Of a stretch of 64,000 bases of DNA, positions 22,692 through 31,576 are shown piece after piece. Under the pieces are notes generated by a model, which worked only from the letters and a program-made list of their open reading frames with translations, ran no database searches and had not been told where the DNA came from. The first letter of the stretch is position 1, and every line of letters begins with the position of its first letter. Source of the DNA: Chromatocurvus sp046260765. Its GTDB lineage: Bacteria > Pseudomonadota > Gammaproteobacteria > Pseudomonadales > Halieaceae. A program made the translations under genes and the position numbers. Location: the NCBI GenBank assembly GCA_046260765.1, contig JBHEOO010000013.1, forward strand, positions 18,864-82,863, in the 5' to 3' direction.

Positions 22692-24667
22692 TACCAGAAC
22701 TCGGTCATATGGCACTCATACTTGCAATGTGCCTGGCGGTGATGCTCGGCACAATTCCCCTGTGGGGCGCCCAACGGGGGCATACCCCGTCCATGGCGCT
22801 GGCCCCGTCTCTGGCGATGGGCGTGCTGGTGTTCAGCGCCATCAGCTTTGCCTGCCTCGCCACCGCTTTCCTGCAGGACGATTTTTCGGTGAAGGTGGTT
22901 GCCGCCAACAGCAATAGCCTGTTGCCGCCGATCTACAAGTTTTCCGCGGTATGGGGTAATCACGAGGGATCGCTGCTGTTATGGGTGCTGATTCTCAGTG
23001 GCTGGATGGCTGCTGTAGCGGTGTTCAGCGCCCAGCTGCCAACTGTCGTCCTGGCAAGGGTTCTCTCAGTGATGGGGCTTATCGCTGTCGGCTTCCTGTC
23101 GTTTTCCCTGTTTACGTCGAACCCGTTCGAGCGCCTGTTGCCGGGAATTCCGGCGGATGGCAATGACCTCAATCCACTGCTGCAGGACCCGGGTCTCATC
23201 ATCCATCCGCCGCTGCTTTATATGGGCTATGTGGGCTTCAGCGTTGCCTTTGCGTTTGCCATTGCGGCGCTGCTCGGCGGGCGTCTGGATGCGGCCTGGG
23301 CGCGCTGGTCCAGGCCCTGGACCAATGTCGCCTGGGCCTTCCTGTCCCTGGGCATCATGCTCGGGAGCTGGTGGGCCTACTATGAACTCGGCTGGGGTGG
23401 CTGGTGGTTCTGGGATCCCGTCGAAAATGCCTCGTTTCTGCCCTGGCTGGCTGGCACGGCATTGATCCACTCGTTAGCAGTCACGGAAAAGCGCGGTCTG
23501 TTCAAGAGCTGGACCGTCTTGCTGGCTATCTTTGCATTTTCGCTGAGTCTGCTGGGGACCTTCCTCGTGCGGTCTGGCGTCCTTACTTCGGTGCATGCCT
23601 TTGCGACAGACCCGGCTCGTGGTCTGTTTATTCTGATCTTTCTCGGGCTTGTTGTCGGCGGCTCGCTGACGCTTTACGCTTTTCGAGCACCGTCGGTGGG
23701 CAGTCGTATCAGCTTTGCCTGGCTGTCGCGGGAGACCCTGCTGCTGGTGAACAACGTGGTATTTGTGGTCTCTACGGTGTCCGTACTGTTCGGGACGCTG
23801 TTCCCCCTTATCATGGACGCTCTGGGCCAGGGCAAGTACTCCGTCGGTCCGCCGTACTTCAACGCTATTTTCGTGCCATTGATGGCCGTGCTGATTCCCT
23901 TCATGGGCATTGGCCCGCTGTCGCGCTGGAAAAAGGATAGCGCGGCGCGCTGGCGGGCAGAGCTGCTCGTTCCGGCGGTTGCCGCTATCGCATTGGGCAT
24001 TGTGTTGCCACTTTTCGCCGGCGGCGACTACAACGTATGGGTGTCGCTGGCGATCGTGCTGGCTGCCTGGATTGTGCTGGGGATGCTGCGAGATCTGTAT
24101 AACCGCGTGCGTACGGCTGCCAGCGTTGGTCGCGGCCTGCGACGCCTCACGCCGAGCTACTGGGGTATGTTCCTCGCCCATCTCGGCTTTGCGATGATGG
24201 TTGTCGGTGTCGTGGCGACCACGCAGTACACTGAAGAGCGCGATATCAAGATGCAGCCTGGCGATGTGCAGGTGCTCGCGGGCTACACCTTCCGCTTTGA
24301 GGATCTGGCACAGGTGCGTGGCGCCAATTTTGTGGCTGATGAGGCGCGTTTTACTGTTCTGGAAGACGGCGGGCTGATCGCCAGCCTGGCACCCCAGAAA
24401 CGTCGTTACCTGGCCAGCGGGTCTGTTATGACGGAAGCCGCGATTGATGCGGGCCTGTTCCGCGATCTGTTTATCGCTATGGGCGAGCCCGTGGGTGATG
24501 GTGGCGGCTGGGCTATCCGCCTTCACTACAAGCCTATGATCCGCTGGATCTGGCTCGGCGCCATCTTTATAGCGCTGGGAGGATTTACAACGGTGGCAGA
24601 CCGGCGCTATCGCCGTCAGCGCGTCACTGCGTCCAGCGACGTGCCAGGAGCAGGATATGCCGCGTAG
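22688..24667 (+). CDS. ccmF: heme lyase subunit CcmF
   Basis: 659 residues, about 15 membrane helices. The WWD-type motif WGGWWFWDPVENASF (about 238-252) and histidine-bearing loops mark the heme-handling core. It attaches heme to the CxxCH of apocytochromes with CcmH. The GTG start overlaps the ccmE stop and the 3' end overlaps ccmG by 11 bases. Confidence 0.95.
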   Translation: MIPELGHMALILAMCLAVMLGTIPLWGAQRGHTPSMALAPSLAMGVLVFSAISFACLATAFLQDDFSVKVVAANSNSLLPPIYKFSAVWGNHEGSLLLWVLILSGWMAAVAVFSAQLPTVVLARVLSVMGLIAVGFLSFSLFTSNPFERLLPGIPADGNDLNPLLQDPGLIIHPPLLYMGYVGFSVAFAFAIAALLGGRLDAAWARWSRPWTNVAWAFLSLGIMLGSWWAYYELGWGGWWFWDPVENASFLPWLAGTALIHSLAVTEKRGLFKSWTVLLAIFAFSLSLLGTFLVRSGVLTSVHAFATDPARGLFILIFLGLVVGGSLTLYAFRAPSVGSRISFAWLSRETLLLVNNVVFVVSTVSVLFGTLFPLIMDALGQGKYSVGPPYFNAIFVPLMAVLIPFMGIGPLSRWKKDSAARWRAELLVPAVAAIALGIVLPLFAGGDYNVWVSLAIVLAAWIVLGMLRDLYNRVRTAASVGRGLRRLTPSYWGMFLAHLGFAMMVVGVVATTQYTEERDIKMQPGDVQVLAGYTFRFEDLAQVRGANFVADEARFTVLEDGGLIASLAPQKRRYLASGSVMTEAAIDAGLFRDLFIAMGEPVGDGGGWAIRLHYKPMIRWIWLGAIFIALGGFTTVADRRYRRQRVTASSDVPGAGYAA

Positions 24668-25196
24668 GCTGAAGCTGTTCATCCCCCTGGGGCTGTTTGT
24701 TGTTCTCTCACTGTTTCTGATGCGTGGCCTGTCTCTCGACCCCCAGGAGCTACCGTCCGCATTGATCAACCGGCCGCTGCCGACGTTTTCCCTGCCCTCG
24801 CTGGGTGAGGACCGTACACTGCGAGAGTCAGACGTGACCGGTGAGCCAGCGCTTTTCAATGTATGGGCGACCTGGTGTGTTGCCTGTCGGGTAGAGCATC
24901 CTTATCTACAGCAGCTGGCGCAGGAGGGCGTGGCAATCTACGGCATCAATTATAAGGACGACTCCGCCGCGGCACAGAAGTGGTTGCGCGATCTGGGCGA
25001 TCCCTACCTCGCCAACATCGTCGATCGGGAAGGCACCCTCGGGCTTGATCTTGGCGTGTATGGCGCGCCAGAGACCTATTTTGTCGATGCCGAGGGCTTT
25101 GTCCGATATCGGCATGTGGGCGTTATTGATGAGCGTTTGTGGAAGGGGCGTCTGGAGCCCATCTATCGGGAAATGCGCGGGGAGACAAGCCCATGA
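24657..25196 (+). CDS. ccmG: thiol:disulfide oxidoreductase CcmG (DsbE)
   Basis: 179 residues. A membrane anchor (about 7-24) precedes a thioredoxin domain with the active site WCVAC (Cys74, Cys77) and the cis-proline motif GAPETYFVD. It keeps apocytochrome cysteines reduced for heme attachment. It overlaps ccmF upstream and ccmH downstream (ATGA). Confidence 0.95.
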   Translation: MPRRLKLFIPLGLFVVLSLFLMRGLSLDPQELPSALINRPLPTFSLPSLGEDRTLRESDVTGEPALFNVWATWCVACRVEHPYLQQLAQEGVAIYGINYKDDSAAAQKWLRDLGDPYLANIVDREGTLGLDLGVYGAPETYFVDAEGFVRYRHVGVIDERLWKGRLEPIYREMRGETSP

Positions 25197-25666
25197 TTTT
25201 GCGCCGTCGTTATCTGGGTGTCCTGTTGCTGCTTCTGGTGTGGCCGGCTTTCGCCGTTATCGAGACCTATGAGTTCAGTGATCCTCAACTGGAGGAGCGC
25301 TACCACGACCTCAGTCAGGAACTGCGCTGTCCAAAATGTCAGAACCAGAACATTGCAGATTCCAACGCGCCGATTTCCGAGGACCTCCGCAAGCTGCTGT
25401 ACCGACAGCTGGAGGCGGGCGCCAGCGACAGGGAAATCCTGCAGGATATGGTGAACCGTTACGGTGAATTTGTGCGCTATCGGCCGGGGTTTGATGCCAA
25501 GACTGCAGTCCTTTGGCTTGGGCCTCTCGCTTTCCTGGTCATCGGTGGCCTGTTTGCCTTCCTTGCACTACGCGGTCGCTCCCGGGAACGAGATGATCAG
25601 CTGACAGAAGGCGAGCGTGCGCGCCTCGACAAATTGCTGGCGGCGCGGGCGGAACAGCGGCGATGA
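25193..25666 (+). CDS. ccmH: cytochrome c maturation protein CcmH
   Basis: 157 residues from the ATG overlapping the ccmG stop. A signal peptide (about 1-21) precedes the redox motif LRCPKCQNQ (Cys46, Cys49). A membrane helix lies at about 100-120. It reduces apocytochrome c and partners CcmF. The open frame upstream belongs to ccmG out of phase. Confidence 0.94.
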   Translation: MILRRRYLGVLLLLLVWPAFAVIETYEFSDPQLEERYHDLSQELRCPKCQNQNIADSNAPISEDLRKLLYRQLEAGASDREILQDMVNRYGEFVRYRPGFDAKTAVLWLGPLAFLVIGGLFAFLALRGRSRERDDQLTEGERARLDKLLAARAEQRR

Positions 25667-26904
25667 CCCTTTTTGTTACCGGCTGCGTCATTCTGCTGGC
25701 GCTGGCAGCCCTGTTTGTTCTTCGACCTGGCCGGCGCGGTCGTGTGCGCGAGGTATCCGAAGCGAATATGGACTGGTACGCACTGCGCCTTCAAGAGCTC
25801 GAAAGGGACGGTGACGACACGCTGGTCGAGGATGCGCGGCTGCGCATGCTTGAGGACATGCCGGCAGAGGATCAGGAGAGCTCGACGCGGAATCACCTGG
25901 GCGTAACTGGCGCCGCCCGACGTCTCCCCCCCCTTCTGCTCTGGATTCCCGTCGTCATCACCGCGGCAGTGCTTTATTGGCAACTGGGCTCTGCCGGCGA
26001 TGTTGCTATCAGTCAACGCCTCACTGCGCTTGACGAGAATACAGCTGATGTCGACATCGACGCACTGATGAAAACCATCGAATCCCGTCTTGATGCGCGG
26101 CCGGACAATCAGGGTTACCTCGCGCTGCTCGGGCGTTATTACATGTCCCGTGAAAACTACCCGGAGGCGGAACAGGCGTATCGCACGCTGGCTGAAAAGG
26201 CACCCACGGACTCGCGCGCCGCGGCCATGGCTGCCCAGGCCAGCTACCTGACGGCGGGTCGCAGGCTCACCCCGGATGCACAGCTTCTGGCCGAGCGTGC
26301 ATTGTCCATTGATCCAATGCAGCGCACGGCGCTCGGTCTGTTGGGTATGGCGGCATTTGAGCAGTCGCAGTTCCGCGCTGCTATCAATTACTGGCAGCGG
26401 CTGCGGGAGATTGAAGATCCAGGCTCGCCCGGTGCAGAAATGCTGGATGATGTCATCGCCACGGCGCGCAGTCGTCTCGGTGGGGATGAGGTGGCGCCAG
26501 TCGCGCCGACCGGGAGGGCGGATGACACCGCCGGTGCAAGCGAGACTCCTGGCGATGGTGGCGTGGCGTTACTTGTGCGGATCGAGCGGCCAGTCGGTGG
26601 GAACATTGCAGATGCCGATACCGTGTTTGTCCTTGCGCGGGGGGCCGAATCCCAGTCGCGCATGCCGATAGCCGTACAGCGGCTGCGTGGCGCCGATCTG
26701 CCCGCCACGGTGCGCCTCGACGACAGCAACTCCATGGCCGGACAGACACTGGCGGGCGCCGGCAGCCTGCGCGTATTCGTGCAGGTATCCCCTGATGGTG
26801 CGCCGGGCGCGGAAAATGCCAGCTTCACCGGGGTGTCCGAGCCGCTTACCGCGACCGGCGATGGGGCCCCCATCGCTGTTGAGCTGTCACCGACCGGGCG
26901 CTGA
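25663..26904 (+). CDS. ccmI: cytochrome c maturation protein CcmI (TPR)
   Basis: 413 residues. An N-terminal membrane helix (about 2-18) is followed by a cytoplasmic segment, a second helix (about 85-105) and TPR repeats (about 130-250) containing LALLGRYYMSRENYPEAEQAYRTL. The C-terminal periplasmic domain (about 285-410) is the apocytochrome-binding extension of long CcmI proteins. The ATGA overlap with ccmH couples translation. It is the last gene of the operon, followed by a terminator. Confidence 0.92.
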   Translation: MTLFVTGCVILLALAALFVLRPGRRGRVREVSEANMDWYALRLQELERDGDDTLVEDARLRMLEDMPAEDQESSTRNHLGVTGAARRLPPLLLWIPVVITAAVLYWQLGSAGDVAISQRLTALDENTADVDIDALMKTIESRLDARPDNQGYLALLGRYYMSRENYPEAEQAYRTLAEKAPTDSRAAAMAAQASYLTAGRRLTPDAQLLAERALSIDPMQRTALGLLGMAAFEQSQFRAAINYWQRLREIEDPGSPGAEMLDDVIATARSRLGGDEVAPVAPTGRADDTAGASETPGDGGVALLVRIERPVGGNIADADTVFVLARGAESQSRMPIAVQRLRGADLPATVRLDDSNSMAGQTLAGAGSLRVFVQVSPDGAPGAENASFTGVSEPLTATGDGAPIAVELSPTGR

Positions 26905-26916
26905 TCAACGGGTCGT

Positions 26917-26943
26917 CCCGGGGTTGTCGGCCCCGGGTTTATT
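26917..26943 (+). terminator. Rho-independent terminator of the ccm operon
   Basis: The 7-base arms CCCGGGG and CCCCGGG enclose TTGTCGG and are followed by TTTATT. The hairpin begins 13 bases after the ccmI stop. The T tract is short, but the stem is all G-C. Confidence 0.75.
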
Positions 26944-27025
26944 CCTCGCTGGCGTAGTCCTTCCCGTGGAAACGGGATACACTACAAAGTCTCAGCGTCA
27001 CCTCTCGCATACGACGCATAAGTCC

Positions 27026-27055
27026 TTTAAAAAACAATCAGTTGGGAAGTATAGC
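27026..27055 (+). promoter_or_regulatory. putative sigma70 promoter of smc
   Basis: TTTAAA and TATAGC are separated by 18 bases. The -10 ends 9 bases before the smc ATG, so the transcript would begin within a few bases of the start codon, and no ribosome site is visible. Confidence 0.45.
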
Positions 27056-27064
27056 TAACGTCCT

Positions 27065-30000
27065 ATGCGATTGAAGTCCATCAAGCTTGCCGGCTTTAAA
27101 TCCTTTGTCGATCCGACGACCGTCAGTCTGCCCAGCAATATGTGTGCGGTCGTCGGCCCCAACGGCTGCGGCAAGTCCAATGTTATCGACGCTGTGCGCT
27201 GGGTGATGGGGGAGAGTTCCGCCAAGAACCTTCGCGGCGAATCCATGACAGATGTCATATTCAACGGTTCGGTAAACCGTCAGCCTGTGGGGCAGGCATC
27301 CATCGAGCTGGTATTTGACAACAGCGATGGTGGCATCAGGGGCGAGTACGCCAGCTACGCCGAGATTTCCACGCGGCGACTGGTCAGTCGCGAGGGACAA
27401 TCAGAATACTTTCTCAATGGCACGCGCTGCCGTCGCCGTGATATCACTGATATTTTTCTTGGCACGGGTCTGGGCCCGCGCAGCTACGCCATCATCGAGC
27501 AGGGCATGATTTCGCGCCTGATCGAGTCCAGGCCCGAAGAACTGCGGATCTTCATCGAGGAGGCGGCGGGCATTTCCAAATACAAGGAGCGTCGCCGCGA
27601 AACCGAATCGCGCATGCGGCGAACCCTCGAAAATCTTGAGCGTCTGACCGATCTGCGTGATGAACTCGAGCGCCAGCTGCAGCATCTGCAGCGTCAGGCG
27701 CAGGCGGCGGAAAAATACCGGGAGTACCGGGAGGAAGAGCGGCGCCTCAAGGCAGAGCTTCAGGCACTGGAGTGGCGCAAGCTGACAGAACAGCTGCAGG
27801 GCAGTGCACACCGCGTGGGTGAACTCGAAGTCCAGCTGGAGGCGGTTCTTGCGGAGCATCAGCAGCTGGCAACCGCCATCGAGAAGCAGCGGCAGACCCA
27901 GGTTGAACGCAGCGATATCCTGAATGAAGTTCAGGGACGCTACTACGCGCTGGGCGCAGAGGTTTCCCGGATCGAGCAGAGCATACAGCACCAGCAGGAG
28001 CGCAGCCGACAGCTGCGCGAGGATCGTAATCAGACGGCGACCAACCTTGAGCAGGCGCTGTCGCATCTCGGCGAGGATCGCACCCGTCTGGAGGCCTGGC
28101 AGGAAGAGCTGGCGTCGCTGGAGCCGGAATCGGAATTGCTGGTGGCAAAAGATGAAGAATCAGCCGAGCTTCTCGCGCGCGCGGAAGAGGGCATGCAGAA
28201 CTGGCAGCAGCGCTGGGACGAGTTCAACCAACGCGCCGCCGAGCCCCGCCAGCGCGCGGAAGTCCAGCAGTCGCGCATTCAGCATCTTGAGCACGCGCTG
28301 AAGCGCCTGCAGACGCGGGTGGAGCAGCTCGCCGGGGAACAGCAGAATCTTGCGCCGCAAGAGGGTGAGGACGACCCCTCACTGATGCGTGAAGAACTGA
28401 CAGAGGCGGAGCTGGTGATCGGCGAGTACGAGCAGCAGGCCGACTCCCTCGCCGATAGCGTTTCCAGGACACGCGAGGAGAGTACCGCCCAGGCGGCGCA
28501 GCTCGATGAAGCTCGCTCGGAGCTGCAGCAATTGCGTGGCCGTCGTGCGTCGCTGGAGGCTCTGCAGCAGGCGGCAAGTGAGGACAGCAGCGAGGGGTTT
28601 GCCGACTGGCTGTCCCGCAACGGACTCCAGGATGCCCCACGCTTACTGTCACGCATGACGGTAGAAGACGAGTGGCAGCGGGCTGTGGAAACCGTGCTTG
28701 GCAGTTATCTGCAGGCCGTTTGCGTCGACAGCATCGAGTCACTTGCGGGTGCGGCCGCGGGCTTCGAACAGGGTGCTCTGGCGCTGGTGGAGAGCGGGGA
28801 TGAGGGTGCCGGTCCTGCCGGCAGTCTGGCATCCCGGGTCAGCAGCGATGGCTGGCTCGGGAGCCTGTTGCTGCACGTCCGCACGGCGGCGCATGCCGAC
28901 GATGCGCATGCGATGCGCGGGTCGCTTGCGGCGCATGAATCTGTGATCACGCCGGATGGCCTGTGGATGGGTGCCAACTGGTTGTCTCTCTCCGGAGGCG
29001 ATGACCCGGCGGGTGGCGTTCTGCGACGCAAGCAGGAGCTCGATGCGCTGGCCGAGTCAATTGACGGGCTGGAATTGCGGACCCGGTCGCTGAGCGAGGG
29101 CCTTGCATCGCGGGAAGATGCGCTGCGCTCGGTGGAGACGCAACGTCAGGATGTACAGCGCGAGCTTCAGGCCGCAACGCGTCGCAGTGCGGATATCGCC
29201 GCGCGACTCAAGGCGCAGGAGGCGCGCCAGGAACAGATTCAGGCGCGGCGCGATGGTATTGCTCGCGATATAGAAGATGCACGCGCGCAGTTTGCTGCAG
29301 AGCAGGCGTCGCTGGCCGAGGCGCGACAGATTCTCGCCGAGGCGATTGAGCAGCTTGAGGCCGACTCCGGGGAGCGCGAGACACTGCTGTCCGCGCGCGA
29401 TGAAACCCGGACACAGCTCGACCAGGCACGCCAGCAGGCGCGTCATGACCGCGACGCCGCAAGTCAGGCTGCGATGCGCCGGCGTGGTCTGCAGACACAG
29501 ATCGAAACCATCCGCAGCTCTATTGATCGCACCGAAGCGCAGGTGGCGCAGCTGACGGAAAGGCAGATGCAGCTTGATGCAGGTCTGGCCGATACGGAGT
29601 CACCGGTCGAGGCGCTGCGCGAGGAACTGGAGCGGCAGCTGGAGCTCCGGCTTGCCTCGGAGGCGGATCTTGGTTCTGCGCGGCAGCAGGTGGCGGACGT
29701 GGAGCAGCGGCTGCGCGAAGCCGAACAGCAGCGGGCCGCCATTGAGCAGCGATCCGCCAGCGCCCGTGCTGCCCTTGAACAGGAGCGACTGCAGCGGCAG
29801 ACGCTTCAGGTACAGCAGCAGGTCGTAGAGCGCCAACTCAGTGAGATGGAGCGCACGCCGCAGGACGTGCTGGAGAGCACGCCGGCAGATGCCGATAGCG
29901 AAAGCTGGCAACATCAGCTTGAGAAAGTGGCGGCTCGAATCGCTCGCCTGGGATCAATTAACCTTGCGGCTATCGATGAATACAGCCAGCAGTCGGAGCG

Positions 30001-30562
30001 CAAGCAGTATCTTGACGCGCAGAACGAGGACCTGGTCAGCGCGCTTGATACACTTGAGTCGGCAATTCGGAAGATTGATCGGGAAACCCGCAGCCGCTTT
30101 CAGGACACCTTCGAGAAAGTGAACGCCGGCTTGCAGGACCTTTTCCCCCGGGTGTTCGGTGGTGGCAGCGCGTCGCTGGAAATGACCGGGGATGACCTCC
30201 TGGACACCGGTATATCCATCATGGCGAGGCCCCCGGGCAAGAAGAACAGTACGATCCACCTTCTCTCCGGTGGCGAGAAGGCACTGACCGCGATTGCGCT
30301 GGTCTTCTCGATATTCCAGCTCAACCCCGCGCCTTTCTGCATGCTCGACGAGGTTGATGCGCCACTGGATGATGCCAACACAGAACGTTATGCTCGGATG
30401 GTGAAACAGATGTCGGACAAGGTGCAGTTCATCTTCATCACGCACAACAAGATCACCATGGAAATGGCGGACCAGTTACTGGGTGTCACCATGCACGAAC
30501 CCGGTGTGTCGCGTCTGGTTTCTGTGGACGTTGAAGAAGCCGCTGAACTTGCGGCGAGTTGA
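27065..30562 (+). CDS. smc: chromosome segregation ATPase SMC
   Basis: 1165 residues, full length. The N-terminal ATPase half has Walker A GPNGCGKSN (31-39). Two long coiled coils rich in Glu, Gln, Arg and Ala (about 170-500 and 660-1000) flank a hinge (about 510-640). The C-terminal half carries the signature LLSGGEKALTAIAL and Walker B FCMLDEVDAPLDD. SMC dimers compact and separate chromosomes, usually with ScpA and ScpB, which are not in the window. The MRLKSIKLAGFKSFVDPT start is canonical. The gene leads a run with zipA and ligA. Confidence 0.97.
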   Translation: MRLKSIKLAGFKSFVDPTTVSLPSNMCAVVGPNGCGKSNVIDAVRWVMGESSAKNLRGESMTDVIFNGSVNRQPVGQASIELVFDNSDGGIRGEYASYAEISTRRLVSREGQSEYFLNGTRCRRRDITDIFLGTGLGPRSYAIIEQGMISRLIESRPEELRIFIEEAAGISKYKERRRETESRMRRTLENLERLTDLRDELERQLQHLQRQAQAAEKYREYREEERRLKAELQALEWRKLTEQLQGSAHRVGELEVQLEAVLAEHQQLATAIEKQRQTQVERSDILNEVQGRYYALGAEVSRIEQSIQHQQERSRQLREDRNQTATNLEQALSHLGEDRTRLEAWQEELASLEPESELLVAKDEESAELLARAEEGMQNWQQRWDEFNQRAAEPRQRAEVQQSRIQHLEHALKRLQTRVEQLAGEQQNLAPQEGEDDPSLMREELTEAELVIGEYEQQADSLADSVSRTREESTAQAAQLDEARSELQQLRGRRASLEALQQAASEDSSEGFADWLSRNGLQDAPRLLSRMTVEDEWQRAVETVLGSYLQAVCVDSIESLAGAAAGFEQGALALVESGDEGAGPAGSLASRVSSDGWLGSLLLHVRTAAHADDAHAMRGSLAAHESVITPDGLWMGANWLSLSGGDDPAGGVLRRKQELDALAESIDGLELRTRSLSEGLASREDALRSVETQRQDVQRELQAATRRSADIAARLKAQEARQEQIQARRDGIARDIEDARAQFAAEQASLAEARQILAEAIEQLEADSGERETLLSARDETRTQLDQARQQARHDRDAASQAAMRRRGLQTQIETIRSSIDRTEAQVAQLTERQMQLDAGLADTESPVEALREELERQLELRLASEADLGSARQQVADVEQRLREAEQQRAAIEQRSASARAALEQERLQRQTLQVQQQVVERQLSEMERTPQDVLESTPADADSESWQHQLEKVAARIARLGSINLAAIDEYSQQSERKQYLDAQNEDLVSALDTLESAIRKIDRETRSRFQDTFEKVNAGLQDLFPRVFGGGSASLEMTGDDLLDTGISIMARPPGKKNSTIHLLSGGEKALTAIALVFSIFQLNPAPFCMLDEVDAPLDDANTERYARMVKQMSDKVQFIFITHNKITMEMADQLLGVTMHEPGVSRLVSVDVEEAAELAAS

Positions 30563-30582
30563 CACAGGCCGGACGCGGAATC

Positions 30583-31569
30583 ATGGATCTAACAATTCGG
30601 GACTGGATGGTCATTATCGGCGTTCTGCTGATTGCGGCCGTGCTCGTGGATGCCTGGCGCCGCGTTCGCACTGAACGCCGCGAGCGTTTGCGCGTGAAAA
30701 TTGCGCGCACAGATGATGCGCCCGACGGCGAGCCTCATGAGCATCCGTCAGTGCAGCGTGAACTGCCCAACGGTGGTGCTCGCGTGCTTCGGCGTGAGGA
30801 CCTCATGCGTGCTGCCCGTGAGCATTCCGAGGAAGTGGCGCGGGTGGAAATCAAGGACACACAAGGCAGTACTGCGCCGAGGCGGGCTGCGTCGGCCCCG
30901 TCCTCGCGGCAGCGGACGTCCGAAAGCGATGCCGCTGCCGTCACAGATCCGGTCATGGGCGCAGGGGACACAGGGTCCGCCAGGGAATCGTCTGGAAAAC
31001 TGGCGCAGGACGATGGACTGGTCAGCGGCTTGCGTGGTGATCGGCAGGAGCCGGCGAACCTCGACTGGCTTGATGACCTGCCTCCCGAGTCGACGGAAGA
31101 CGAGCCTGAGGAAGAAGGACGCCTGCCCAGGGACCCAGATCCCGAGGTGTTCATGCTGCATGTGGTAGCCAACGACCCTGCTGGCTTCAGGGGAGAAGAT
31201 ATCATGCACATTCTTCTCGCCTGCGATCTGCGCTTCGGCGATATGGATTTTTTCCACCGCCACGAGCAGGCGGCGGGGCGCGGGCCGATACAGTTCAGCG
31301 TCGCAAACATGATGCAGCCCGGCGTGTTCGATATTGATCGGATGGCCGCGCTGAACACGCAGGGATTGCTGTTCTTTGTCACGCTGCCGGGACCGCAAGA
31401 CATGATGAAGGCCTTTGACTATATGCTGGAGACTGCGCAGGCCGTGGCGCGCAATCTCGGCGGCAGCGTGCTGGATGAGAGTCGCAGTGTGGTAACGCCC
31501 CAGACACTGGAACACAGCCGTCAGCAGATCCGCGAACTCGAAAGGCGGATGCTGGCGCGCGGTCGCTGA
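30583..31569 (+). CDS. zipA: cell division protein ZipA
   Basis: 328 residues from the ATG at 30583. An N-terminal membrane helix (about 8-24, WMVIIGVLLIAAVLVDAW) is followed by a charged, low-complexity linker (about 30-190). The C-terminal FtsZ-binding domain begins near PEVFMLHVVAND. ZipA anchors the Z ring to the inner membrane. A TTG at 30559 overlapping the smc stop would add eight residues, but the ATG fits the family N-terminus. smc-zipA-ligA is a common gammaproteobacterial order. Confidence 0.94.
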   Translation: MDLTIRDWMVIIGVLLIAAVLVDAWRRVRTERRERLRVKIARTDDAPDGEPHEHPSVQRELPNGGARVLRREDLMRAAREHSEEVARVEIKDTQGSTAPRRAASAPSSRQRTSESDAAAVTDPVMGAGDTGSARESSGKLAQDDGLVSGLRGDRQEPANLDWLDDLPPESTEDEPEEEGRLPRDPDPEVFMLHVVANDPAGFRGEDIMHILLACDLRFGDMDFFHRHEQAAGRGPIQFSVANMMQPGVFDIDRMAALNTQGLLFFVTLPGPQDMMKAFDYMLETAQAVARNLGGSVLDESRSVVTPQTLEHSRQQIRELERRMLARGR

Positions 31570-31576
31570 GCCCGCA

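Noticed and set aside
23474..24859. 461-codon open frame on the minus strand inside ccmF and ccmG
   Set aside because: CcmF and CcmG are certain on the plus strand. The reverse product is low-complexity and rich in Arg, Gln and His.
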